NCBI GenBank assembly: GCA_035763745.1
Contig: DASUAO010000049.1
Location: 58,822-122,821 of the forward strand
DNA: 64,000 nucleotides
Direction: 5' to 3'
Origin: DASUAO01 sp035763745
Lineage (GTDB): Bacteria; Actinomycetota; Acidimicrobiia; IMCC26256; PALSA-555
This document shows positions 39,487 to 48,054 of this stretch, in pieces. Position 1 is the stretch's first letter. Every line of letters begins with the position of its first letter. The notes under the pieces were generated by a model. It searched no databases, was not told the origin of the DNA, and saw nothing but the letters and a program-made list of their open reading frames with translations. A program made the translations under genes and the position numbers.

Positions 39487-40440
39487 GTGCACGAGGGCAG
39501 CCGCAAGGCGATCGCCGCCGCGTTCTTCGCGAACCTCGGCATCGCGATCGCCAAGTTCGTCGCCTTCGGCTTCACCGGGGCCGCGTCGATGCTCGCCGAG
39601 GCCATCCACTCGGTCGCCGACACGGGGAACCAGGGGCTGCTGTTCCTCGGCGGACAGCGCGCCAAGAAGGCCGCCACCCGCCTCCACCAGTTCGGCTACG
39701 GCCGGGAGCGGTACTTCTGGTCGTTCGTCGTGGCGCTGGTCCTCTTCTCGCTCGGTGCGATGTTCGCCCTCTACGAGGGCATCAACAAGCTCCGCCACCC
39801 GCACGAGCTCGAGTCGCCGACGATCGCGTTCGTCGTGCTCGGAGTCGCGATCGTGCTCGAGGTGTTCTCGCTCCGCACCGCGGTCCGCGAGGCCCGCCCG
39901 GCCCGGGGTGAGCGCACGTGGTGGAACTACATCCGCACCGCGAGGTTGCCCGAGCTCCCCGTCGTGCTCCTCGAGGACATCGGGGCGCTGACCGGCCTCG
40001 TCTTCGCGCTCACCGGCGTCGCGGTCTCGGTCGCGACCGACGACCCCGCCTATGACGCGCTCGGCAGCATCTCGATCGGTGTGCTGCTCGCCATCATCGC
40101 CATCATCCTCATGGTCGAGATGAAGAGCCTCCTCATCGGCGAGGCGGCCGAGCCGCACGAGCAGGCCGCGATCCGCGCCGCCATCCAGGCCGACCCGTCC
40201 GTGGATCACGTCATCCACCTCCGCACCCAGCACCTCGGACCCGACGAGCTCCTCGTGGTCGCGAAGGTCGACCTCGGTTCCCGGAGTGCAGCCGAGCTCT
40301 ACGAGCAGATCGACGCGCTCGAGGCGCGGGTGCGCGCCGCGGTCCCCCACGCCCGGGTGATCTACGTCGAGCCCGGCGAATTCGACCCGGCCAAGTCCGG
40401 GGCGGGTCGGATCAGTCGAGGCGCCGAAGCTCCGCTCTGA
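39487..40440 (+). CDS. Cation diffusion facilitator transporter
   Basis: A 317-residue CDF protein. Six membrane helices are visible, with metal-site residues in MLAEAIHSVADTGNQ (helix II HxxxD) and HQFGYGRERYFWSF; a second site lies in LPVVLLEDIGALTGLV. The cytosolic C-terminal domain (DPSVDHVIHLRTQHLGPDEL) forms the dimerisation ferredoxin fold. The protein exports a divalent metal such as Zn, Mn or Co by proton exchange. The exact metal is unknown. GTG at 39487 follows TAGCCT by 6 nt, where that hexamer contains the TAG stop of the metalloprotease gene. The last 29 bp overlap the convergent gene. Confidence 0.93.
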   Translation: MHEGSRKAIAAAFFANLGIAIAKFVAFGFTGAASMLAEAIHSVADTGNQGLLFLGGQRAKKAATRLHQFGYGRERYFWSFVVALVLFSLGAMFALYEGINKLRHPHELESPTIAFVVLGVAIVLEVFSLRTAVREARPARGERTWWNYIRTARLPELPVVLLEDIGALTGLVFALTGVAVSVATDDPAYDALGSISIGVLLAIIAIILMVEMKSLLIGEAAEPHEQAAIRAAIQADPSVDHVIHLRTQHLGPDELLVVAKVDLGSRSAAELYEQIDALEARVRAAVPHARVIYVEPGEFDPAKSGAGRISRGAEAPL

Positions 40441-40930
40441 ACCGCGCGGCGTTGTCGACGTAGCCCTGCGCGAGCTCCGCGACCATGCCATCGGCCACGG
40501 CGTCGAGCCGGAGCTTGGCCGGCACCCCCAGCGCCATCGCTCGGGCCGGCACTTCCATGTCGTTGGGCACGAGCGCGCCCGCGCCCACGAGCGCGCCCGA
40601 CCGGACGACCGCCCGATGGAGCACGACCGAGTTCGTCCCGACGAGGGCTCCGTCCTCGATCGTGCAGCTCTCGAGGTGCGCGAGGTGCCCGACGACGCAG
40701 TCGTCACCGACCGCCGTCGGGTGCTCGCGCGTGCAGTGGACGACGGTGCCGTCCTGGACCGAGGTGCGCGCCCCGATCACGATCCGTCCGTAGTCGCCGC
40801 GCAACACGGCCTGGGGCCAGATCGACGACTGCGCACCGATCGTCACGTTGCCGATGACAGTGGCGTCGGGGTGCACGTACGCGTCCGGATGTATGTCGGG
40901 CTCGGCGTCGCCGAGCGCAAAGATGGCCAT
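40412..40930 (-). CDS. Gamma-class carbonic anhydrase-like protein
   Basis: A 172-residue left-handed beta-helix protein. The core QAVLRGDYGRIVIGARTSVQ, DGTVVHCTREHPTAVG and VVGHLAHLESCTIEDGALVG match gamma carbonic anhydrases. Zinc-ligand His residues are present in VVHCTREH and at the first position of GHLAHLESC. The canonical last His of GHxxxxHGC is Glu here, with a His two residues earlier. The enzyme may therefore be an inactive or metal-variant member. ATG at 40930 follows TACCGT by 8 nt, and this hexamer shares its TA with the -10 box of the divergent PhyH gene. Confidence 0.88.
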   Translation of the reverse strand: MAIFALGDAEPDIHPDAYVHPDATVIGNVTIGAQSSIWPQAVLRGDYGRIVIGARTSVQDGTVVHCTREHPTAVGDDCVVGHLAHLESCTIEDGALVGTNSVVLHRAVVRSGALVGAGALVPNDMEVPARAMALGVPAKLRLDAVADGMVAELAQGYVDNAARFRAELRRLD

Positions 40931-40938
40931 CGGGGGTG

Positions 40939-40948
40939 ACGGTAGCCT
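40939..40948. promoter_or_regulatory. Overlapping bidirectional -10 elements
   Basis: ACGGTAGCCT. TAGCCT on the plus strand (40943-40948) lies 8 nt before the GTG at 40957, and TACCGT on the minus strand (40944-40939) lies 8 nt before the ATG at 40930. The two share the central TA. The same 10-mer, inverted, occurs at 49760-49769. Confidence 0.6.
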
Positions 40949-40956
40949 CTCGATCC

Positions 40957-41793
40957 GTGAGCAACGCCCCGAACTCCCTCGATGCGGGCGACCTCGATGC
41001 GCACCTCGCCGAGATCGAGCGCGACGGCTACACGATCATCGAGCGCGTGCTCGACGGCGATGCGACCGACGCGCTGATCTCCGACCTCGACCACCTCGAG
41101 GACGCCTTCGGGATCACACCCGCCGACAACAGCTTCGAGGGGTCGAGCACCGTCCGCATCTACAACCTCCTGGCGCTGGGCCGGCGCTTCGAACGGATCC
41201 CCGTCCACGATCGTGTGCTGCCCGTCGTCCAGCGGGTGCTCGACGACGGATGCCTCGTGTCGTCGCTCTCGTCGATCGCGATCCTTCCCGGTGAGTCCGC
41301 CCAACCGATCCACGCCGACGACCAGCTGATCCCCCTCCCGAAGCCCCACCCGCCGACGGTGTGCAACACCATGTGGGCCCTGACCGACTTCACCGACGCG
41401 AACGGTGCGACCCGGGTCGTGCCGGGCTCGCACCGCGCCGACCACAGTCCCGACTACGGCGCTGAGTACGACACCCTCCCGGCCGAGATGACGCGGGGCA
41501 GCGTCCTGGTCTGGCACGGGAGCCTCTGGCACGGCGGTGGCGCGAACACGACCGACGAGCGCCGCGTCGGTATCGCCATGAACTACTGCGCCGGATTCAT
41601 CCGCCAGCAGGAGAACCAGCAGCTCGGGATCCCCCGCGAGGTCGCGGCACGGTTCTCGCCGCAGCTGCGCAGGCTCGTCGGGTACGGGATCTACCGGGGG
41701 CTCATCGGCCACATCGACAAGCGCGACCCCGTCGAGATGCTCGGGGAGCCCGAGTCCGGCGACTCGATGCTGTGGGACCGGCTCGAGCCCTGA
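40957..41793 (+). CDS. Phytanoyl-CoA dioxygenase family protein
   Basis: A 278-residue Fe(II)/2-oxoglutarate enzyme. The metal HxD is in PIHADDQLIPLP, and the distal His is in SVLVWHGSLWHGGGANTT, followed by the Arg in DERRVGIAMNYC. NGATRVVPGSHRADHS is typical of PhyH. It is unrelated in neighbourhood to the PhyH gene at 15.9 kb and lacks the long N-terminal extension of that protein. It probably hydroxylates a lipid or a small metabolite. GTG at 40957 lies 8 nt after TAGCCT; a GTG seven codons upstream falls before the predicted transcription start and is rejected. Confidence 0.9.
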   Translation: MSNAPNSLDAGDLDAHLAEIERDGYTIIERVLDGDATDALISDLDHLEDAFGITPADNSFEGSSTVRIYNLLALGRRFERIPVHDRVLPVVQRVLDDGCLVSSLSSIAILPGESAQPIHADDQLIPLPKPHPPTVCNTMWALTDFTDANGATRVVPGSHRADHSPDYGAEYDTLPAEMTRGSVLVWHGSLWHGGGANTTDERRVGIAMNYCAGFIRQQENQQLGIPREVAARFSPQLRRLVGYGIYRGLIGHIDKRDPVEMLGEPESGDSMLWDRLEP

Positions 41794-41810
41794 CCGGCTC
41801 GAGGGTCCGC

Positions 41811-42572
41811 TCACATGATCACGGCGCCCCCGTCGACGGCGAGCGCGTGCCCGACCATGAACGACGCGGCGTCCGACAGCAGCCACACCATCGCCTGCGC
41901 GATCTCTTCGGGCGCGGCGAGACGTCCGATCGGCGCGGAGCTCGCCATCGCCTTCTCGATCGCGGGGTCCCCGCCCATCCAGCCCTCGAGCATGGGGGTG
42001 CGTGCACTCCCCGGGCAGACGGCGTTCACCCGCACCCCGGCCTTGATGTACTCGAGCGCGGCGGCCTTCGTGAGCCCGAGCACCGCGTGCTTCGTGGCGA
42101 CGTATCCCGGGAGGCCGGCGAAGCCCATGAGCCCCGCTCCCGAGGAGGTGTTCACGATCGCACCGCCGCCCTGGGCGACCATCTGCGGGATCTCGTGCTT
42201 GAGCCCGAGGAACACGCCCGTGAGGTTCAGGGCCACGACTGCGTTCCACTCCTCGAGCGTGTAGTCGGCCGTCGGCTTCGACGGGCCGGTCGTCCCGGCG
42301 TTGTTCACCGCGCAGTCGAGCCGACCCCATCGGTCGACGGCCACGGCGACGGCGCCTGCGACATCGTCTTCTGCCGTCACGTCGGTGTGGACGAACACCG
42401 CCTCGGAACCGGCCTGCTCGCACTGGGCGACCGTCTCGGCCCCACCACCGTCGTTCACGTCGGCCACCACCACCCGAGCCCCGCGTTCGGCCAGGAGCCG
42501 TGACGCCGCCTGCCCGAGCCCGGATCCGCCCCCCGTGACCAGCGCCACCCTGCCCTCGAAGTCCGCGTCCAT
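41811..42572 (-). CDS. SDR family oxidoreductase
   Basis: A 253-residue classical SDR with VTGGGSGLGQAASRLLAERG, CAVNNAGTTGPSKPT, the catalytic Ser in NTSSGAGLMG, YVATK and the family end ALAVDGGAV. Asp after the second strand (VVADVNDGG) points to NAD. The ATG at 42572 has GAGGGATCG upstream. A further 19 codons upstream are open but do not look like SDR sequence. Its start region faces the Xre-type gene across 100 bp containing a perfect 8-bp palindrome. The substrate is unknown. Confidence 0.92.
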   Translation of the reverse strand: MDADFEGRVALVTGGGSGLGQAASRLLAERGARVVVADVNDGGGAETVAQCEQAGSEAVFVHTDVTAEDDVAGAVAVAVDRWGRLDCAVNNAGTTGPSKPTADYTLEEWNAVVALNLTGVFLGLKHEIPQMVAQGGGAIVNTSSGAGLMGFAGLPGYVATKHAVLGLTKAAALEYIKAGVRVNAVCPGSARTPMLEGWMGGDPAIEKAMASSAPIGRLAAPEEIAQAMVWLLSDAASFMVGHALAVDGGAVIM

Positions 42573-42599
42573 CGATCCCTCGTCGTCTCCTCGCCGGAT

Positions 42600-42619
42600 A
42601 CGGACCGGGAACGGTCCGT
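42600..42619. promoter_or_regulatory. Perfect 8-bp palindrome, candidate operator
   Basis: ACGGACCG (42600-42607), GGAA, CGGTCCGT (42612-42619). It lies midway between the divergent SDR and Xre-domain genes, and could be the binding site of the Xre-type protein itself. A weaker dyad, GGCC-CTTCA-GGCC, follows at 42634-42646. Confidence 0.5.
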
Positions 42620-42672
42620 GCGCCTGCATTCTGGCCCTTCAGGCCCACAGTCCGGGCGCCGATAGAGGGGTC

Positions 42673-44433
42673 GTGCATAAGAAGGTCAAGGCTGCCAAGG
42701 CTGCAACGTCGGGAACCGACGCTCCTCGGACGACCCCGGTCGCCGTCCCCACGCCGAGCGCGCCCGAGGGCACACAGGATGCACCCCGGAACGCCAAGGA
42801 CGTGGGCCGGCAGCTCCGGGCGCTGCGTCGGGAGCGCGGCCTGTCGCGCGCCGACGTGGCCCGCTCCGCCGGCCTCACCAAGCGGGAGCTCGCCGCCTAC
42901 GAGCGCGGGCGCACCGAGGTCCCCGACAACGACCTCTTCTGCCTCGCCGGGTCCTGTGGCGTCGATGTCGACGACCTGCTGCCCGGTCGGGACGACCTGC
43001 GGGTCGGTCCCAGCGGGTCCTCGCTGACGATCGGCGACCGGACCCCACCGACCGGCGGGCCCGGGTCCGACGACGTGCTCCGGACCTTCGCCGAGATGAT
43101 CGGCCAGCTGCGCGTCCTCGTGCCGGGCGCACCGGTCCCGTGGCGCGCCGAGGACATGGCCGCCTTGGCCCAGGCGCTCGGCGGGACACCGGCATCGATC
43201 GAGGCCCGTCTCGTCGAGGTGACCGGCGCCTCACAGGAGGAAGCCGCCCAGATGCGTGCGATCCTCGTCCCGGCCGCGGGAGTCGCCGATTCCTTCTCGC
43301 TCGGAGCGGCCGACCCGGCCGACCGCGCGGCTGAGTTCTTCGCGGGTCCTCGAGCGGCCGATCCGTTCGCGCCGCCGCCTCCGCTCGCCGCCGAGGCCGT
43401 CGCGCCGTCCGCTCCCGAGCCGGTCCACGCGATGGCCACCTCGCCGGCACGCGTCCACGCGATGGCCGGTGCACCCGCACCGATCGCCGCCACTCCCGAC
43501 ACGACGTCTCTCGCGCCCACACGGCCGGATCCGTTCGGCTTCGCGCCGGACCCCGCGAGCGGTTCGCACGTCGTCTCCGAACCGGCCGTGCCGCTCGCTC
43601 CGCCCACGATGTTCGTCCCGGCATCCGGCGACGACTCCGTTCCTCCCTACTGGGGCATCGGTGGCGAGGAGATCTTCCTCTGGGGCGAGCAGGCCACGAG
43701 CGCGGTGCACGCGTCGACCGCGACGCCCGCCATGCCGGTCGAAGCGCCGGTCGAAGCGCCGGTCGAAGCGCCGGTCGAGCAACCTGCGACGGCCTGGGCC
43801 CCGGAGCCCGAACCCGCGGTCGCGACTCCCGAAGCCCCTGCGCCGGACCCCGACGCGGCGGTCGCGACCGCGGCCCCCGCGCCGGACCCCGACACTGCCG
43901 TCCCGGTCGCGGCGCCCGAGACCGTCGACGTGGCGTGGCAGGTGGGCGGGACCATCGAGGGTCCGAGCGGCGACCCCACCGCGGCGACGCGCTGGGCGCT
44001 GTCAGACCTGCGGGTCCCCGGCGACTCCACGATCGAGGCCGTGCTCGACTTCGCGGCCGGGACCGGGTTCGGCGTCCTGTTCCGGGCGACGGTCGACGAC
44101 CACGACCGCATGAGCGGCTACTCCTTCGACGTCGACCCACTCGGGGGTGCGTACGTCGTGCGGCAGTGGGTCGACAACCTCCCCCACTGGCAGACGCTGG
44201 CCCAGACGCCCTCGAGCCCCACGCGCCAGTACGGCCGCCACCAGATGGTGATCACCCTCACGGGCGATGCCATGACCGCGTCCGTCGACGGCGTCGCGGT
44301 CATGGCGATCCCCTCGCTCGGCGAGGCATCGGTCGCGACCGGCTGCGAGCCGGCCCGCGGCCACCGGGTCGGCCTCCAGGCCACCCCGACGGCCGACGTC
44401 ACGGTCGAGTCGTTCCGCGCCACGCCCGCCTGA
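42673..44433 (+). CDS. Xre-type HTH protein with C-terminal concanavalin-like domain
   Basis: A 586-residue protein of unusual architecture. Residues about 42-100 form an Xre/Cro HTH (VGRQLRALRRERGLSRADVA, then LTKRELAAYERGR). A helical segment (MIGQLRVLVPGAPVPWRAED) follows, with a long Ala/Pro-rich linker that includes the tandem VEAP repeat from about 43735. The last 150 residues look like a LamG/DUF1080-type jelly roll (ALSDLRVPGDSTIEAVLDFA, FGVLFRATVDDHDRMSGYSF, QMVITLTGDAMTASVDGVAV). There is no membrane segment or signal peptide. Such domains bind glycans or proteins, so a ligand-responsive regulator is possible. GTG at 42673; the ribosome-binding site is poorly placed. Confidence 0.8.
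   Translation: MHKKVKAAKAATSGTDAPRTTPVAVPTPSAPEGTQDAPRNAKDVGRQLRALRRERGLSRADVARSAGLTKRELAAYERGRTEVPDNDLFCLAGSCGVDVDDLLPGRDDLRVGPSGSSLTIGDRTPPTGGPGSDDVLRTFAEMIGQLRVLVPGAPVPWRAEDMAALAQALGGTPASIEARLVEVTGASQEEAAQMRAILVPAAGVADSFSLGAADPADRAAEFFAGPRAADPFAPPPPLAAEAVAPSAPEPVHAMATSPARVHAMAGAPAPIAATPDTTSLAPTRPDPFGFAPDPASGSHVVSEPAVPLAPPTMFVPASGDDSVPPYWGIGGEEIFLWGEQATSAVHASTATPAMPVEAPVEAPVEAPVEQPATAWAPEPEPAVATPEAPAPDPDAAVATAAPAPDPDTAVPVAAPETVDVAWQVGGTIEGPSGDPTAATRWALSDLRVPGDSTIEAVLDFAAGTGFGVLFRATVDDHDRMSGYSFDVDPLGGAYVVRQWVDNLPHWQTLAQTPSSPTRQYGRHQMVITLTGDAMTASVDGVAVMAIPSLGEASVATGCEPARGHRVGLQATPTADVTVESFRATPA
43735..43783 (+). repeat. 12-bp in-frame tandem repeat in the Xre-type gene
   Basis: The unit CCGGTCGAAGCG is repeated about four times in tandem and encodes the repeated tetrapeptide PVEA (VEAPVEAPVEAPVEQP) in the disordered linker. 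Copy number may vary by slippage. Confidence 0.85.
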
Positions 44434-44465
44434 TCGCCTCGCGACCCGGGATCAGCGGCGCTCCG

Positions 44466-45185
44466 TCACCACTCCACGCGGACTGCGACCCGCACGTCGT
44501 CGCCGACCCGCAACCAGCAGGAGAGCGCGTCGTCACCCCACCCCGTGACGAGCATCGGGTCGTCGCCCGGGTCGATCGGTGCCCGGTACTCGATCTGCGC
44601 GGTCGTGAGCCGTCGACGCGCCGGCCGACGGGCGAGCTCGTCCTCGGCCGCGGCGAGACCGACCGCGTTGTTCACGTGGTCGAGCACGTCGAAGTCCGTG
44701 GCCCGCAGCGGCCACGGACGCGCCAGGGCGTCCGAGGCGGGCGACGCGAGCTGCAACCGACCGCTGACGCGCCGCGTCGCGGCCGCGGCGTAGTGCTCGT
44801 AGAAGCCGGGCGGGAGCGGCGCGGGGCCACCGTCGGGGCTCAGGAAGACCCAGATCGCGCGCGCCTGCACCGCGACGCGATCGCCGACCCGGACGTCCGT
44901 CCGCCGTTCCGCCCACCGGGGTCCGGCTCCGGTGCAGAACGTGTCGACTGCGACGGGCGTCCCGTAGCGCGGGAGCTCGCGGATCCGCAGGACGACGCGT
45001 CGCGTGACCCACGCTCCCTCCACCCCGGCATCGTCGACGTCGTCGGCGGCGATGTCCTGGAGGTACCGGGCCACCGCGTCGAGGCGGAGCCGTCCCGACG
45101 TGGTGACGTCGCCGAGTCGGACCCGGCGGGCTCCGCTGACGGTGCGCGTTCCCGGTGCCGGGTCGAGGTACTCGGAGTCATCCAC
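44466..45185 (-). CDS. Acyl-ACP thioesterase (FAT-type, double hotdog)
   Basis: A 239-residue protein of two hotdog domains. The N-terminal RRVRLGDVTTSGRLRLDAVA, RYLQDIAADDVDDAG, TFCTGAGPRWAERRTDV and the second domain's RATDFDVLDHVNNAVGLAAA with TTAQIEYRAPI are typical of bacterial FatA-like acyl-ACP thioesterases. It should release a fatty acid from acyl-ACP or acyl-CoA. GTG at 45185 is the likely start. A long open frame upstream on this strand is only a shadow of the mmpL gene. The mmpL gene is divergent, with 36 bp between the start codons. Confidence 0.88.
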   Translation of the reverse strand: MDDSEYLDPAPGTRTVSGARRVRLGDVTTSGRLRLDAVARYLQDIAADDVDDAGVEGAWVTRRVVLRIRELPRYGTPVAVDTFCTGAGPRWAERRTDVRVGDRVAVQARAIWVFLSPDGGPAPLPPGFYEHYAAAATRRVSGRLQLASPASDALARPWPLRATDFDVLDHVNNAVGLAAAEDELARRPARRRLTTAQIEYRAPIDPGDDPMLVTGWGDDALSCWLRVGDDVRVAVRVEW

Positions 45186-45221
45186 CGCTGCATCGTCGCG
45201 CACCCCTAACCTCCCCATGCG

Positions 45222-47333
45222 GTGGGAGCCTTCCTCGACCGCCTCGGACGGTTGGCCGTCCGCCGTCACCGCACGGTCCTGATCGGGTGGGTCGTCGCGG
45301 TCGTCGCGGTCGTGACGCTCGCCGGTGTGAGCGGTGGCCGCACCTTCGACGACTTCACGATCCCCGGGGCGGGCTCCCAGACCGCACTCGACATCCTCGA
45401 AGCCGACTTCCCCCAGCAGTCCGGTGGCTCGGCATCCGTCGTCCTCCACGCCCGCACCGGAGACCTGAGCGCCTCCGCCGCGGCCGCAGCCGTCGAGCAG
45501 ACGGTGGCGGCGCTGAAGGCGTTGCCCGAGAAGCCGCAGGTGGCGCTCGTCCCGTCGAAGGACGGCACGACCGCGATCGCGAACGTCCAGTACGCCCAGC
45601 AGGTCCCGGCCATCGGGGTCGCCGGGTTCGACGACCTGCGGCGCGCGACGCGGCCTGCGCGCGCCGCGAACCTGGAGGTTGCCTTCGGGGGCGCCTTGAC
45701 CGACTACTCCGAGGCACCCCGCAGCTCGGCGTCCGATCTCGTCGGCTTGCTCGTCGCGATCGTGATCCTGGTCTTCGCCTTCGGTTCGCTCCTCGCAGCC
45801 GGGCTCCCTCTCGCCACGGCGCTCCTCGGTCTCACCGTCGGCATCTCGGGGATCCTCCTGCTCGCGTCGGTCACCGACGTCGGGACCGCGGCCCCGGAGC
45901 TGGGCTCGATGATCGGGCTCGGCGTCGGGATCGACTACTCGCTCTTCATCGTCACCCGGCACCGCGAGAACCTCGCGGCCGGCATGGAGGTCGAGGAGTC
46001 CGTCGGCCGTGCGCTCGCGACCGCAGGACAGGCCGTCCTGTTCGCAGGGACCACCGTCGTCATCGCGATTTCCGGCCTCCTCATCTCCGGGATCCCCTAC
46101 GTGGCCGTCCTGGGGTTCGCCGCGGCGATCGTGGTCGCCGTGATGATGCTCGCCGCACTCACCCTGCTCCCGGCGCTGCTCGGGCTGATCGGACGACGAG
46201 TCGAGCGCCGATTCAGGCGCCGGGCGCACCGAACGCGCCAGGCCGTCGACCGCGCTCCTTTCTGGGAGCGATGGGCGACGCACGTCTCGCGTCGCCCGTG
46301 GCCCTACGCGGTCGCGAGTGTCCTCGTCCTGCTCACGCTCGCACTCCCCTTCGGCTGGATCCGGTACGGCGAGGCCGACGACGGGACCGCCCCGGTGGGC
46401 TCGACCCAGCGCCGCGCGTTCGACCTCATCGCAGACGCGTTCGGGCCCGGAGCGAACGGCCCACTGCTCGTCGTGGTCACCGTGCCCCACGGGGAAGCAC
46501 TGCCAGCGGAACTGACCGCGGCGCTGCAGGGAACACCGGGCGTCGCCGAGGTCGCGCCCCCGCTCGAGAGCCCGACGGGAGGCTCGGCGATCATCACCCT
46601 CGTCCCCACGACGGCGCCCGACGCCCAGGCCACCTCCGACCTCGTCACGCGACTCCGCGCCGACACCGTCCCGGCGGCGCTCCGGGGCACCGACGCCGAG
46701 GCCTACGTCGGGGGCGTGACGGCCGCCTACATCGACGTCGGTGATCGCATCGCGCAGCGACTGCCGTGGTTCATCGCGGCGGTCGTGATGCTCAGCTTCC
46801 TGCTGCTGATGCTGGTGTTCCGGTCGGTCGTGATCCCGCTCACCGCGGCCGCCATGAACCTGCTCTCCGTCGGCGCGGCGTACGGCGTGACGGTCGCAGT
46901 GTTCCAATGGGGCTGGGCGAAGGAGCTGTTCGGGCTCTCGAGCACGATCCCGATCATCTCGTTCGTCCCGATGATGATGTTCGCGATCCTCTTCGGCCTG
47001 TCCATGGACTACCAGGTGTTCCTGCTGACGAGGGTTCGCGAGGAGTACGACGCGAGCGGAGAGACCCGCGTCGCCGTCGTGACCGGGGTGGCCCGGACCG
47101 CACGCGTCATCACGTCGGCCGCGCTCATCATGATCGCGGTGTTCCTCAGCTTCGTCGCCAGCCCCATCCCCGAGATCAAGATGTTCGGCCTCGGGCTCGC
47201 AGTCGCGGTGGCCGTCGACTCGACCATCGTCCGGATGGTGCTCGTCCCGTCGCTGATGCAGATCCTCGGCCGCGCCAACTGGTGGTTCCCGGGCTTCCTC
47301 CGGCGCACCCTGCCGGAGATCACGATCGACTAG
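45222..47333 (+). CDS. MMPL family RND transporter
   Basis: A 703-residue MmpL/RND-type exporter. Two repeats are seen, each with one leading helix (TVLIGWVVAVVAVVTLAGVS; YAVASVLVLLTLALPFGWIR), an external domain and a bundle of five helices. The proton-relay Asp-Tyr pairs are in GLGVGIDYSLFIVTRHRE and LFGLSMDYQVFLLTRVRE. These proteins move lipids or siderophores out by the proton motive force. GTG at 45222 follows TAACCT by 9 nt, so translation is probably leaderless. Its stop TAG shares a CTAG palindrome with the stop of the convergent alaX-like gene. Confidence 0.94.
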   Translation: MGAFLDRLGRLAVRRHRTVLIGWVVAVVAVVTLAGVSGGRTFDDFTIPGAGSQTALDILEADFPQQSGGSASVVLHARTGDLSASAAAAAVEQTVAALKALPEKPQVALVPSKDGTTAIANVQYAQQVPAIGVAGFDDLRRATRPARAANLEVAFGGALTDYSEAPRSSASDLVGLLVAIVILVFAFGSLLAAGLPLATALLGLTVGISGILLLASVTDVGTAAPELGSMIGLGVGIDYSLFIVTRHRENLAAGMEVEESVGRALATAGQAVLFAGTTVVIAISGLLISGIPYVAVLGFAAAIVVAVMMLAALTLLPALLGLIGRRVERRFRRRAHRTRQAVDRAPFWERWATHVSRRPWPYAVASVLVLLTLALPFGWIRYGEADDGTAPVGSTQRRAFDLIADAFGPGANGPLLVVVTVPHGEALPAELTAALQGTPGVAEVAPPLESPTGGSAIITLVPTTAPDAQATSDLVTRLRADTVPAALRGTDAEAYVGGVTAAYIDVGDRIAQRLPWFIAAVVMLSFLLLMLVFRSVVIPLTAAAMNLLSVGAAYGVTVAVFQWGWAKELFGLSSTIPIISFVPMMMFAILFGLSMDYQVFLLTRVREEYDASGETRVAVVTGVARTARVITSAALIMIAVFLSFVASPIPEIKMFGLGLAVAVAVDSTIVRMVLVPSLMQILGRANWWFPGFLRRTLPEITID

Positions 47334-48037
47334 TCGGACGCGTCCTCGACGCGCAGGCGGATCCGCTTGTTGCCCTTGCCCTTCGACTCGGTCTTCACGA
47401 CGACGACCCGACCGACCTCGGCCGTGGAGGCTACGTGGGTTCCCCCGTCGGCCTGCTTGTCGAGCCCGACGATGTCGACGACGCGGATCTCTGACACCGA
47501 CTCGGGGATCATGTTGACCTTCGTGCGGATCAGGTCCTCGTCCGCGACCGCGACCCCGCGAGGCAGGAACGACACCTCGATCGGACGATCCGCGGCCAGC
47601 TCGGCGTTCACGAGCCGCTCCACCTCGGCGCCGAAGCCCTCGGGAAGCGGGTCGAACTCGAAGTCCATGCGCGCCGAGAGCGGCTCCATGTTCCCACCGG
47701 TCACCGGTGTCGACCACCGCTCCCAGATCACGCCGCACAGCACGTGGAGGGCGGTGTGCGTGCGCATCAGCTGATGCCGACGCTCCCAGTCGAGCGAACC
47801 GGACACGCTCGCGCCGACGGACGGTGTCGGTCCGTCGAGGCGGTGCCACACGAGGTCGCCGTCCTTGCGCACGTCGACGACGGCCGCGTCCCCGAGGGTC
47901 CCGGTGTCGTGGGGCTGGCCGCCACCCGTGGGGTAGAACGCGGTCCGGTCGAGGGCAACGGCGTCGTCGCGCTCGTCCACGACCGTGGCCTCGAACGCAC
48001 GGAGGTACGCGTCGTGGAGGTAGAGCAGCTCGGTCAC
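47330..48037 (-). CDS. Alanyl-tRNA editing protein AlaX-like
   Basis: A 235-residue free-standing AlaRS-type editing domain. The motifs are RTAFYPTGGGQPHDTGTLG, the metal HxxxH in MRTHTALHVLCGV, and GLDKQADGGTHVASTAEVG, which corresponds to the second metal-binding loop. In that loop an Asp occupies the place of the Cys of the AlaRS CGGTH motif. It hydrolyses Ser- or Gly-mischarged tRNA-Ala in trans. Two adjacent GTG codons (48040, 48037) can start it; the family N-terminus MTELLYL favours 48037. It is 17 bp downstream of the acyl-CoA dehydrogenase gene. Confidence 0.9.
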   Translation of the reverse strand: MTELLYLHDAYLRAFEATVVDERDDAVALDRTAFYPTGGGQPHDTGTLGDAAVVDVRKDGDLVWHRLDGPTPSVGASVSGSLDWERRHQLMRTHTALHVLCGVIWERWSTPVTGGNMEPLSARMDFEFDPLPEGFGAEVERLVNAELAADRPIEVSFLPRGVAVADEDLIRTKVNMIPESVSEIRVVDIVGLDKQADGGTHVASTAEVGRVVVVKTESKGKGNKRIRLRVEDASD

Positions 48038-48054
48038 CACGGCGCCGGGGTCGC

